DNA of 64,000 bases from Rhodospirillum sp. GTDB taxonomy: Bacteria; Pseudomonadota; Alphaproteobacteria; Dongiales; Dongiaceae. Position numbers and translations under genes: made by a program. The notes below the pieces were generated by a model. It ran no database searches. It was not told the origin of the DNA and saw nothing but the letters and a program-made list of their open reading frames with translations. Numbering within the stretch: the stretch's first letter is position 1; every line of letters starts with the position of its first letter. The stretch is from assembly GCA_013822765.1 (NCBI GenBank), contig PNKY01000005.1, forward strand, positions 302,699 through 366,698, given 5' to 3'. Positions 39,572 to 47,990 of this stretch are shown here, piece by piece.

Positions 39572-41368
39572 ATGTGCGGCCTGGTCGGCTTCCTTAATTT
39601 CGATCGCCGGTTCGAGGCGCCGCAGGCGCAGCAGATCGTGCGCAGCATGGCCGAGGCGATGAACTACCGCGGCCCGGACATGGACGGCTACTGGGCCAGC
39701 GGCGACAATCTTTGCCATCTCGGCCACAAGCGGCTCAGCATCATCGACCTCAGCGAGGGCGGGCGCCAGCCGATGCTGGACGAGAGCGGCCGCTACGTCA
39801 TCGTGTTCAACGGCGAGATCTATAACTTCCACGACCTGCGCGACAAGCTGGCCGAGTCCGGCGTCACGTTCCGCAGCAAGTCCGACACCGAAGTGCTGCT
39901 GAAGGGCTACATCAAGTACGGCACCGCTCTGTTCCCGCAGCTCGACGGCATGTTCGCGCTCGCGATCTACGACACGCAGCAGAAGACCATGGTGCTGGCG
40001 CGCGACCGCGCCGGCGAGAAGCCGCTCTATTACCGCAGCGAGCCTGGCCTGTTCCTGTTCGGCTCGGAGCTGCACACCCTCACCAAGGTTCCGGGACTCG
40101 ACTGGAACATGTCCGCCGGCGCGATCGCGCTCTACATGCTCTATCGCTATGTTCCGGCGCCGCAATCGATCCTGGAAGGCGTGCGCAAGCTGAAGCCCGG
40201 CTGCATGCTGACCATCGATGCCAAGGGCAAGACCTTCGAGCGGCGCTACTACACCTTCGAGGTCGATCCCGACGCCGAGGCGAGCCAGGAAGGCTTCCTG
40301 CAGACCTGCGATCGGGTCGAGGCCGCGATGATCGAATCGCTGCGCCGCCGCCTGATCAGCGACGTGCCGCTCGGCATGTTCCTGTCCAGCGGGATCGATT
40401 CCTCGCTGGTGTGCGCGCTGGCGGCCAAGCGCCTGGGCATCGTGCCCAGGACCTTCACCATCGGCTTCGAGGGCGACGACGGCAGCGAGCACAACGTGGC
40501 GCGCAGCATCGCCCAGCACCTCGGCACCCAGCACTCCGAGCATGTATTCGGCGCCAGCGATTTCGATAACGTCGGCCGCTCGATCGGCAGCCTGCTCGAC
40601 GAGCCCAACGGCGACCGCTCCTGCGTTCCGACCTATTTGCTGTGCAAGTTCGCGCGCGAGCAAGTGACGGTAGCGCTGTCCGGCGACGGCGGCGACGAGC
40701 TGTTCGGCGGCTATGGCCGCTACGATGCCATGAGCAAGCGGTTCGGCGGCGGCACCCAGGATAACCCCAGGGCCGCGGTCACCGGATATTACGGCGGCGC
40801 GCTGCCGGTGTTCGGCATCGATCCGATCGAGCAGGCCCTGCCCGAGAGCCGCGACGTGCTGGAGAGCGAGCTCGATACGCCGCTGCCGCTGTTCCAGCAC
40901 CCGGGCCGCGACATCATCCACGGCCTGCGCCAGCTCGACTTCGCCTACTACCTGCCCGGCGCCGTGCTCGCCAAGGTCGACCGCATGAGCATGCGCAGCA
41001 GCCTGGAGACCCGCACGCCGTTCTTCCACCACGCGGTGCTGGGCGAAGCCAAGACGCTGCCGACCCAGTATTGCCTCAATTCCAAGATGGCGAAGCTGGT
41101 GCTGCGCGAGATCGCCGGCCGCTACCTGCCGCGCGAGGTCGCGCTGCTGCCCAAGAAGGGCTTCGGCATGCCGGCCAGCGTGTTCCTGAACAACGTCAAG
41201 GCGGTACATGCGGAGATGGGCAAGGCGTTCGAGACCCTGAAGGCGACGCGCTTCTTCAGCGGCCGGACCAAGGCGCTCAACGTCATGTCGAAGGTCGACA
41301 ACATCAACGCGATCTGGGCCTTCATCGTGCTCGGCCAGTGGGCGCGCTCCTTCCCGGTGAGGCTGTAG
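39572..41368 (+). CDS. asnB: Asparagine synthase-type glutamine amidotransferase
   Basis: The 598-residue protein has an N-terminal class II amidotransferase domain with the catalytic Cys2 (MCGLVGFLNFDRR), YRGPDMDGYW and LGHKRLSIIDL, and a C-terminal synthase domain with the PP-loop LSSGIDSSLVCALAAKRLG (about residue 270) and VALSGDGGDELFGGYGRYD. Length is right for AsnB. In glycan gene clusters AsnB homologues usually amidate a uronic acid or a similar carboxyl instead of making asparagine, and its place among transferases favours that. The next gene begins at the base after its stop. Confidence 0.9.
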   Translation: MCGLVGFLNFDRRFEAPQAQQIVRSMAEAMNYRGPDMDGYWASGDNLCHLGHKRLSIIDLSEGGRQPMLDESGRYVIVFNGEIYNFHDLRDKLAESGVTFRSKSDTEVLLKGYIKYGTALFPQLDGMFALAIYDTQQKTMVLARDRAGEKPLYYRSEPGLFLFGSELHTLTKVPGLDWNMSAGAIALYMLYRYVPAPQSILEGVRKLKPGCMLTIDAKGKTFERRYYTFEVDPDAEASQEGFLQTCDRVEAAMIESLRRRLISDVPLGMFLSSGIDSSLVCALAAKRLGIVPRTFTIGFEGDDGSEHNVARSIAQHLGTQHSEHVFGASDFDNVGRSIGSLLDEPNGDRSCVPTYLLCKFAREQVTVALSGDGGDELFGGYGRYDAMSKRFGGGTQDNPRAAVTGYYGGALPVFGIDPIEQALPESRDVLESELDTPLPLFQHPGRDIIHGLRQLDFAYYLPGAVLAKVDRMSMRSSLETRTPFFHHAVLGEAKTLPTQYCLNSKMAKLVLREIAGRYLPREVALLPKKGFGMPASVFLNNVKAVHAEMGKAFETLKATRFFSGRTKALNVMSKVDNINAIWAFIVLGQWARSFPVRL

Positions 41369-42958
41369 ATGCACGACGGAGGAACGCTCGACCTCGACAG
41401 CCTGATCGCGATCGCGCGCTCGGAGCGCAGCGGCGAGATTGCACCGGCGACAGGGGCGCGTCTGGCGCAGTTCCAGGCGGCGTTCGATGCCGCGGCCGAA
41501 CCGGCCGGCGCGCCCGCGGTCTGCTTCGCGTTCCATGCATCGGTGCCGCAGGCCGAAGCCGCGGTGAAGTACCGCGACGTCGCGATCGATCACAGCAAGT
41601 TCGACTACGACCGGATCGTGCGTCACTGCATCGCCGCGGCGCTTGCGGCGCAGCCCGCCGCACGCTTCGTCCTCGCCACCGACAGCCAGTTCCTCTCGGA
41701 CATCGAGCATCCGTCCCTGACCATCGTGCGCCTGCCGCTGGATCAAGCCAGCCCGATGTACGAGCGCGTGATCGCGATGTGCGCGTTCGTGCGCTCGCGC
41801 CAGTTCAACGCGCCGACGGCGTTCCTCGACAGCGACGCGTTCCTGAACGCGCCGATTGCCAACCTGTTCCAGGGCCATTTCGACATCGGCGCGACCTATC
41901 GCCCGGATCCCGGCCTGATGCCGATCAACGAGGGCGTGATCTTCGCCAACAGCCGCAACAAGGACCTGGTGCGCGCCTTCTTCGCCGGCTATCTCGGCAC
42001 TTATGACCGGCTGTGCGGCAATGCCGCGGTCACCGGCTATTACGGCAACATCAAGCGCTGGCGCGGCGGGCAGCTCTCGCTCAATGCCCTCACCTGTCCG
42101 CAGGGCGTGCCGAGCACGCTCGACAGCGCCAAGGCGTTCGGCGCCCGCATCCGCTACTATCCCTGCTCGACCTTCAATTTCTCGATCGAGATGGATCGGC
42201 CCTACTCCGCCCGGCAGCTGGACACCCGTGCGGTGCTGCACCTGAAGGGTCCGCGCAAGGCGGTCCTGGACCCGATCATCGCATACCAGGCCCAGCGCTG
42301 GCCGCAGATCGCGCAGCCGTTTGCCAAGCCCAAGCCGGTCGAGCCGCCAAAGCCAGTCGAGCAACCCAAGCCGATCGAGCAAGCGGCGCCGGCACCCACG
42401 CCTGTTGCACCCGCGCCTGTCGCGGCCGCGCCCAAGGCGCCCGAGCCGGCCGCGGTCGAGAAAAAGCAGCCGGCGCCTCCCAAGCTTCTCTCGCTGGTCG
42501 AGATCGCGCAGCAGCTCCAGCTCGATCAGGCGTCGAGCCGCGCGCGCAGCCTGCCGCTCTATGAGCGCTATTTCGAGCCGCTGCGCTGCCGCGCCGGCGT
42601 GCAGCTGCTGGAGATCGGCGCCGATGACGGCATCTCGCTCGACATCTGGTCACGCTATTTCAAGGACGCGCGTGCTGTCCGTGCCGATGCCGAGACGGAA
42701 CCCACCGAGGGCAGTTTCGACATCGTCATCGACGACAGCTCCGACAGCCACATCATGGCCGCCTTCCGCCAGAACTGGCCCAACCTGAAGCCCAACGGGC
42801 TGTTCGTGATCGCGAGCCTCGAGCGCACGCTGGATTCGCACCAGGCGCGCCGCTCGCTGCTGACCTTGATCGAAAGCAACCTCAAGGACCTGGACGAAGG
42901 CGAGATCGAGTTCATCCACATCTATCGCGACATCGCCGTGATCAAGAAGACGGCCTGA
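41369..42958 (+). CDS. Glycosyltransferase-like/methyltransferase-like fusion protein
   Basis: The 529-residue protein has two parts. Residues about 45-315 resemble a GT-A domain with TAFLDSDAFLNAPIANLFQG (a D-S-D motif) and NEGVIFANSRNKDLVRAFFA. A Pro/Lys/Ala-rich linker (about 320-370, PKPVEPPKPVEQPKPIEQ) leads to a SAM-methyltransferase-like domain (about 385-525) with LLEIGADDGISLDIWSRYFK and DIVIDDSSDSHIMAAFRQNW. Its ATG directly follows the asnB stop. Both halves seem intact in fold landmarks, although activity cannot be judged. It probably acts on the same glycan as its neighbours. Confidence 0.75.
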   Translation: MHDGGTLDLDSLIAIARSERSGEIAPATGARLAQFQAAFDAAAEPAGAPAVCFAFHASVPQAEAAVKYRDVAIDHSKFDYDRIVRHCIAAALAAQPAARFVLATDSQFLSDIEHPSLTIVRLPLDQASPMYERVIAMCAFVRSRQFNAPTAFLDSDAFLNAPIANLFQGHFDIGATYRPDPGLMPINEGVIFANSRNKDLVRAFFAGYLGTYDRLCGNAAVTGYYGNIKRWRGGQLSLNALTCPQGVPSTLDSAKAFGARIRYYPCSTFNFSIEMDRPYSARQLDTRAVLHLKGPRKAVLDPIIAYQAQRWPQIAQPFAKPKPVEPPKPVEQPKPIEQAAPAPTPVAPAPVAAAPKAPEPAAVEKKQPAPPKLLSLVEIAQQLQLDQASSRARSLPLYERYFEPLRCRAGVQLLEIGADDGISLDIWSRYFKDARAVRADAETEPTEGSFDIVIDDSSDSHIMAAFRQNWPNLKPNGLFVIASLERTLDSHQARRSLLTLIESNLKDLDEGEIEFIHIYRDIAVIKKTA

Positions 42959-42981
42959 GACGGCTCCGTTCCGGCCGCGAT

Positions 42982-43710
42982 CTAGCTTTTCAGGGTGGGA
43001 TTGTTCAAGTATTTCGACTGCATCGGCCAAGTCGCCGGTCGCGCATGCTGCTTGCGCGCTACCGCCACGATCATGGTCATGGATAAGGGCACGGAATCGC
43101 GCTTGATGTGCTCGAGCTTGCGGGATTCCACCTCGATCCCGTGGGCCGCGACACCGCAGATCGGCGCCACCAGCTGATGGCCGTTCTGGCCGTAGAAGTC
43201 GTGGTAGAAGGTCGGCGAGAAGTTGAAGAATCCGTGATTGATCATGGTCATCGGGTTCTGGTGGATGATGAACCCGCCGACCTTGGCCATGTCCAGGATG
43301 TTGCGGACGGCCTGACCCACATTGAAGCAATGCTCCATGGTGCCGGCATCGAGCACGACGTCGAACGAGCCGGCCAGGTCGGCCTCCAGCGGACCGTTGA
43401 GGTCGAGGATGCGCTCTCCGCCGCGCGAGGCGACCAGATCGACCACCGTCAGCTCGAGGCCCATGGCGTCGAACAGCGATTGCGCGTCGATCACCCGGTC
43501 GAGATGCGGCTTCAGCCCGTGCCAGTTCAGGATGGCGTCGGAATCCGCGCGATACTGCAGCCGCGCCGCGGTCTCTTCTCCCAGATGCTGCTGCGCCTGC
43601 TCGGTAGACACCATCACATCCGGATAGCCCAGGCAGCAGATCTTCGCGCCGGCGGGCAGATGAGGCCGTATCTGCTGAAGAACCGAGAGGATCAGGACGT
43701 TGATCGCCAT
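42982..43710 (-). CDS. Class I SAM-dependent methyltransferase-like protein
   Basis: The 242-residue product reads as a Rossmann methyltransferase: AKICCLGYPDVMVSTEQAQQ near residue 25, LELTVVDLVASRGGERILDL (the acidic end of the second strand), SFDVVLDAGTMEHCFNVGQA and GGFIIHQNPMTMINHGFFNF. The strand-1 glycine motif is unusual (C-L-G-Y-P-D). The ATG at 43710 is the first in frame; a GTG upstream is less likely. It is convergent with the cassette above and divergent from flgE, and may serve the same modification pathway. Confidence 0.75.
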   Translation of the reverse strand: MAINVLILSVLQQIRPHLPAGAKICCLGYPDVMVSTEQAQQHLGEETAARLQYRADSDAILNWHGLKPHLDRVIDAQSLFDAMGLELTVVDLVASRGGERILDLNGPLEADLAGSFDVVLDAGTMEHCFNVGQAVRNILDMAKVGGFIIHQNPMTMINHGFFNFSPTFYHDFYGQNGHQLVAPICGVAAHGIEVESRKLEHIKRDSVPLSMTMIVAVARKQHARPATWPMQSKYLNNPTLKS

Positions 43711-43769
43711 GCCGCTGTGATAGCGCGGTATGGTTAATCGAAGGTGAAACTGCACATCGGTCGCCGCCC

Positions 43770-43803
43770 GGCAAAATATGACGAGCGGGTAGCAGGACTG
43801 GCC
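43770..43803. promoter_or_regulatory. Paired GGCA-N5-TGCC-like sites upstream of flgE (candidate FlbD enhancer)
   Basis: GGCAAAATATGAC at 43770 (one mismatch) and AGCAGGACTGGCC at 43791 (two mismatches) lie exactly 21 bp apart, and the first is 130 bp upstream of the sigma-54 element. Confidence 0.45.
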
Positions 43804-43899
43804 GAGCGAACCTGACGCCGGCGGCGCGTGGTCGCATTTCCAGCCGCGCCACTTCGACTAAGCATCTATTTTGGAAAGACAATCCGGCGCCAAGCTGCT

Positions 43900-43914
43900 T
43901 GGCCCGCGGCTTGC
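43900..43914 (+). promoter_or_regulatory. Sigma-54 promoter of flgE
   Basis: TGGCCCG-CGGC-TTGC followed by A; correct GG/GC spacing, 46 bp before the flgE ATG. Confidence 0.85.
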
Positions 43915-43959
43915 ATTAATGCCGCTACCTGGGACTGTCCCATCAATAAGAGGCCTAAA

Positions 43960-46236
43960 ATGAGCATTCTTGGCGCGATGTTTACAGCGGTCAGCGGCGT
44001 CAACGCGCAGTCGCGGTCGCTCGGACACATCTCCGACAACATCGCGAACTCGCAGACCACCGGCTACAAGCGGGTTGAAACCCGGTTCGAGACCCTGATC
44101 ACGGTGTCGAACCAGAACCTGCATTCGCCCGGCGGCGTGATCGCCTCGCCGTACTTCGCCAACGGCGTCCAAGGCAACATCACCCAGACCCAGAACAACA
44201 CCAACCTCGCCGTCACCGGCAACGGCTTCTTCATCGTCAGCCGCGCCAGCAACCAGACCGCGACCGACACGACGTTCGATGCGCTGCGTTATTACACGCG
44301 CGCCGGCGATTTCGAGGTCAACCGCGACGGCTACCTGGTCAACAACGGCAACTACTACTTGAACGGCTGGGAAGTCGATCCGGAAACCGGCATCCCCAAC
44401 ACCTCGGTCGTGTCGCCGATCCAGATCTCCCAGGTCATCGACGAGCCGACGCCGACGGAAGAGATCGAGTTCGTCGGCAACCTGCCGTCGAACGCTCCCA
44501 TCAACCCGACCACTCCGCTGCCTCCAACGAGCGTCCAGGTGTTCGACGCGCTGGGTAACCCGCATAATGTCTCTCTGGTGTGGACCAAGCGCGCCGACAA
44601 TCTGTGGATGCTGGACATCCAGGCTGACGACAGCACGCTCGACCCGGTCAACGGCACCATCAGCGGCGTCAACGACCAGTCCGCTGCCACCGCGACGCTG
44701 CAGCCGAACGTCGCCCCGGTCGCGCAGGTCAACACCATCACGCTGCCGGCCGCCGGCATGGCGCCGGGCCGCACCATCAGCGTCACCATCGGCGCGAACA
44801 GCGTCTCGGTCACCGCGCCCTCGACCGGCTACACCGCCACCCAGGCCGCTTCGGCCCTGGTCGCCGCCATCAACGGCAATGCCGGCATGAGCTCGATCGT
44901 CACCGGCAGCAACGTCGTCGGCAACACCTTCCAGATCGTCGCCGATGTGGCCGGAACGCCGTTCACCGCCAACCTCGCCGGCAACGGCTCCGGCCAGCTC
45001 GAAGGCGTCGACATCCCCAGCGCGCTTCTTCTCGCCGGCGATACCTCGAGCATCACCATCAATGGCACCACCATCACGGTCGACGGCACGACCCCGCTCT
45101 CGAGCCCCGAGGCTGTTCGCGACGCCTTGGTCCTGGCGATCAATGCCAACGGCGTCATCAACGGCCAAGTGACCGCCATCGAAGATCCCAACAACACTGA
45201 CCGTCTGCTGATCCAGTCCGACGCGACGGCCGGAAGCTTCACCATTGCCTTCGGCGGCACCGAGACGCCGACCTCCGCCAGCAGCGATGGCGCCAGCACC
45301 TCTACAACGACCACGGCGAACACACCGCCGGTAGCCCAGACCGATACCCTGACCCTGGGCGGCACGGTCGGCCCCGGCGAAATCGGCGACACCTATGCGC
45401 TGACCATCGGCTCGCAATCGATCTCCTATGTCGCGGATGGCACCGAGACCAGCCTCAGCGACCTGGCGACCCGGTTCGCCGCGCAGATCAACGCCAATCC
45501 CGGCCTCGGCGTGACCGCGACTGCGGCCGCCGGTGTCATCTCGCTGTCTGCGATCAATGCCGGCGTGCCCTTCACGTCTTCCGCCACTGCCACCAACGGG
45601 ACGGTGCCGGGCTTCATCGACGTGCAGTTCGGCCAGACGCCCACGACGGCGGGCACGGTGGTCGCGGTCTCGAACCAGTTCAACCCGTCGGGCAACGCGT
45701 CGGTGCCGACGCTGCAGACGGCGGGCCAGGACATCAACGTCTCGTTCACGGTGGACTACGGCCTTGGCGCGCAGGTTATCGATCTCAACCTCGGCCAGTT
45801 CCAGACCACCGAGGGCATCACCCAGTTCGCGGGCGACAACATCGACGTGTCGCGCCTGACCCAGGACGGCGTGCCGCAAGGCCTGCTGAACGATGTGCGC
45901 ATCCGCGACAACGGCGATGTTGAACTGGCGTACGACAACGGCCGCAGCCGCGTCTTCTTCCGCGTGCCGCTCGCCCAGTTCAACGATCCGAGCGCCTTGC
46001 AGCGCGAGGTCGCGCAGGGCTTCACCGAGACCTTCGACAGCGGTGCGGTTCGCATCGGCAATGCTGGCGACAACGGCGCCGGCACGATGCGCGGCAGCGC
46101 GCTGGAAGGCTCCAACGTCGACATCGCGGAGGAGTTCTCCAAGATGATCGTCACGCAGCGCGCGTTCTCGGCCAACACCCGCGTGATCACAACCGCCGAC
46201 GAGATGCTGGCCGACATCATCAACATCAAGCGGTAA
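43960..46236 (+). CDS. flgE: Flagellar hook protein FlgE, enlarged
   Basis: FlgE is the hook subunit. The 758-residue product starts MSILGAMFTAVSGVNAQSRS and has the rod/hook motif SDNIANSQTTGYKRVETRFE (residues about 27-46), the FlgE D1 part NLAVTGNGFFIVSRASNQTA, SVQVFDALGNPHNVSLVWTK near residue 200, and the C-terminal helices EGSNVDIAEEFSKMIVTQRA and VITTADEMLADIINIKR. Hook proteins are usually about 400-600 residues; here three beta modules (about residues 249-556) are inserted, and the same module occurs in FlgK and FlgL. The ATG at 43960 is chosen as the family start. It heads flgE-flgK-flgL-fliK-flgD. Confidence 0.95.
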   Translation: MSILGAMFTAVSGVNAQSRSLGHISDNIANSQTTGYKRVETRFETLITVSNQNLHSPGGVIASPYFANGVQGNITQTQNNTNLAVTGNGFFIVSRASNQTATDTTFDALRYYTRAGDFEVNRDGYLVNNGNYYLNGWEVDPETGIPNTSVVSPIQISQVIDEPTPTEEIEFVGNLPSNAPINPTTPLPPTSVQVFDALGNPHNVSLVWTKRADNLWMLDIQADDSTLDPVNGTISGVNDQSAATATLQPNVAPVAQVNTITLPAAGMAPGRTISVTIGANSVSVTAPSTGYTATQAASALVAAINGNAGMSSIVTGSNVVGNTFQIVADVAGTPFTANLAGNGSGQLEGVDIPSALLLAGDTSSITINGTTITVDGTTPLSSPEAVRDALVLAINANGVINGQVTAIEDPNNTDRLLIQSDATAGSFTIAFGGTETPTSASSDGASTSTTTTANTPPVAQTDTLTLGGTVGPGEIGDTYALTIGSQSISYVADGTETSLSDLATRFAAQINANPGLGVTATAAAGVISLSAINAGVPFTSSATATNGTVPGFIDVQFGQTPTTAGTVVAVSNQFNPSGNASVPTLQTAGQDINVSFTVDYGLGAQVIDLNLGQFQTTEGITQFAGDNIDVSRLTQDGVPQGLLNDVRIRDNGDVELAYDNGRSRVFFRVPLAQFNDPSALQREVAQGFTETFDSGAVRIGNAGDNGAGTMRGSALEGSNVDIAEEFSKMIVTQRAFSANTRVITTADEMLADIINIKR
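44704..45625 (+). repeat. Three copies of the axial-protein beta module in flgE
   Basis: Units at about 44704-45020, 45025-45320 and 45325-45625. The best copy (third) reads VAQTDTLTLGGTVGPGEIGD then TYALTIGSQSISYVADGTET and SLSDLATRFAAQINANPG. The common pattern is V-x-L-G/S-G, G-D-x-Y-x-x-T-I, Y-x-x-x-G-x-E, then a helix ending A-A-x-I-N-A, then a short strand with G-x-x-F-T. The second unit is the most divergent. Confidence 0.7.
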
Positions 46237-46262
46237 TCGAATAATCCGGGACGGGTGACAAC

Positions 46263-47978
46263 ATGTCCTTGAACGCAGCTCTCAACGCGGCGATCTCCGG
46301 GCTTCGGGTCAATCAGGCGCATGTGCAGTTGGTTTCGGCCAACGTCGCACATGCGAACGATCCCAACTACACCAAGAAGACGCTGCTTCGGGAAGCATCC
46401 AACCTGGGCGAGGGCCAGGTTGGCGGCGTCCAGGTCGCCGGGTTTCAGGCGGCGATCAGCGCGTCGCTGCGCCGCCAGTTCGAATCCTTCACCTCGGCCA
46501 ACGGCCTCACCAACACGCAGCAGGAGTATCTGAGCCGGATCCAGACCCTGATGGGCGCCAGCTCCGACACCGCCGCCCTGCCGGATCTGTTCAACAAGTT
46601 CACGGCCGCCTGGCAGAGCTTCCAGTCGCAGCCGGAAAGCGCCGCGGCCCAGCACCAGGTGATCGCGCTCGGCGACCAGCTGGCTGCCGAGGTGCGCCGC
46701 CTCAGCGCCGGCATCGACCAGATCGATGGCGATATCCGCAAGAATCTTGACGCCTCCACGGACGAGCTCAACGACAAGCTCGCCAGGGTGTTCGAGCTCA
46801 ACCTGCGTATCAAGGCCTCCGATCCGAATGGCGCGGAGCGGCTGGAGCTGACCGACCAGCGCGATGCGATCGTGCGCGAGCTCGCCAACCTGGTCGACGT
46901 GCGCTCGGTCGAGCGCGAGAACGGCGCGATCGCGCTGTTCACGCCGGCCGGCCTGTCACTGCTCGACGGCGCGCCGGCGCGGTTCGACTTCGACGGCACC
47001 AACGTGATCTCGGTCGACAGCGGCCAGCCGGTCAATAACCTGCTGCGCGAGGGCAAGATCAAGGCACTGCTGAACCTGCGCTACGACGGCACCGCGGCCG
47101 GCCAGCCGGCCAGCGCCGACCCGGCCTCCGAAGTCATCCGCAAGCTGCGTTCCCAACTCGACATGGTGGTCAGCGCCTTCACCACCATGACCGGCAACCC
47201 GCCGACCTTCGCGGCCGCCTACAACAATTCCACCGGCTCGTTGCGCGTGAGCGCGTCGCACCTGGTGACCGTGCGGCCCGGCCCAACGACGCCGCAGATG
47301 GGCACTGTCACCCTCAGCGGCAGCCTGGTCGAAGGCGACGTGTTCGAGATCACGATCAAGGGCAAGGTCTACAGCTATACGGCGACCCAGAACGACACCA
47401 ACATGGACCAGATCGCCCAGAAGCTGGCCGCCATCATCAACGCCGACGGCACGCTCGACGTGACCGCCATCAACGGCGTCGCCTCGCTGCAGCTGGTGGG
47501 CGACAACGTCGACACGGCGTTCACGGTGGTAAGCTCGGTTAACGGCCAGCTGCCGGAGCTGACGCAGGGCTTCTTCACCAACAACGACCGCTATACCTTC
47601 GCCGTCAACAGCGAATTGCTGGCCGGCACGCAGCAGCTCAAGAAGAACTCGGCCGCCAACGTCGTCACCGCCCTCAACAGCAACGACCGGAACTTCATCG
47701 CGGTCGGCCTCAGCCTGACCAACGTTTCCTACAAGGGACTGATGTCCGGCATCATCGGCGCTTCCAGCACCAACGCCAAGATCGTCAGCGACAGCGCCAA
47801 GCTGAACGCCGACACCCTGGCGATGACCGAGCAGCGCTATCAGCAGGAGACCGGCGTCAACCTGGACGAGGAACTGGCGAATCTGCAGCTGCTGCAGAAC
47901 GCCTACGCCGCCTCGGCCCGGCTGATGACCGTGATCCAGACCCTGTTCGACACGCTGCAGGCGGCAGTGTCGCGGTAA
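46263..47978 (+). CDS. flgK: Hook-filament junction protein FlgK
   Basis: FlgK (HAP1) joins hook and filament. The 571-residue protein has the start SLNAALNAAISGLRVNQAHV and the motif VSANVAHANDPNYTKKTLLR, a variant of the usual S-x-N-I-A-N. The central D2 helices include FNKFTAAWQSFQSQPESAAA and GDQLAAEVRRLSAGIDQIDG, and the end is GVNLDEELANLQLLQNAYAA then SARLMTVIQTLFDTLQAAV. One copy of the beta module shared with FlgE and FlgL sits at about residues 340-438. It follows flgE after 26 bp. Confidence 0.95.
   Translation: MSLNAALNAAISGLRVNQAHVQLVSANVAHANDPNYTKKTLLREASNLGEGQVGGVQVAGFQAAISASLRRQFESFTSANGLTNTQQEYLSRIQTLMGASSDTAALPDLFNKFTAAWQSFQSQPESAAAQHQVIALGDQLAAEVRRLSAGIDQIDGDIRKNLDASTDELNDKLARVFELNLRIKASDPNGAERLELTDQRDAIVRELANLVDVRSVERENGAIALFTPAGLSLLDGAPARFDFDGTNVISVDSGQPVNNLLREGKIKALLNLRYDGTAAGQPASADPASEVIRKLRSQLDMVVSAFTTMTGNPPTFAAAYNNSTGSLRVSASHLVTVRPGPTTPQMGTVTLSGSLVEGDVFEITIKGKVYSYTATQNDTNMDQIAQKLAAIINADGTLDVTAINGVASLQLVGDNVDTAFTVVSSVNGQLPELTQGFFTNNDRYTFAVNSELLAGTQQLKKNSAANVVTALNSNDRNFIAVGLSLTNVSYKGLMSGIIGASSTNAKIVSDSAKLNADTLAMTEQRYQQETGVNLDEELANLQLLQNAYAASARLMTVIQTLFDTLQAAVSR
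47280..47575 (+). repeat. Single axial-protein beta module in flgK
   Basis: The unit reads MGTVTLSGSLVEGDVFEITI then KGKVYSYTATQNDTNMDQIA and QKLAAIINADG, followed by a strand pair ending TAFTVVSSVNG. It has the same order of strand, strand, helix and strand as the FlgE and FlgL units. Confidence 0.75.
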
Positions 47979-47990
47979 GGACAAGCCATC

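Noticed and set aside
38576..42382. Very long open frame on the minus strand opposite the modification cassette
   Set aside because: It has no family motifs, is rich in Arg, His, Val and Gly as a reverse reading of GC-rich codons gives, and lies opposite well-supported genes.
43858..45879. Minus-strand open frame opposite flgE
   Set aside because: Reverse shadow of flgE, D/R/G-rich, no ribosome site or family motif.
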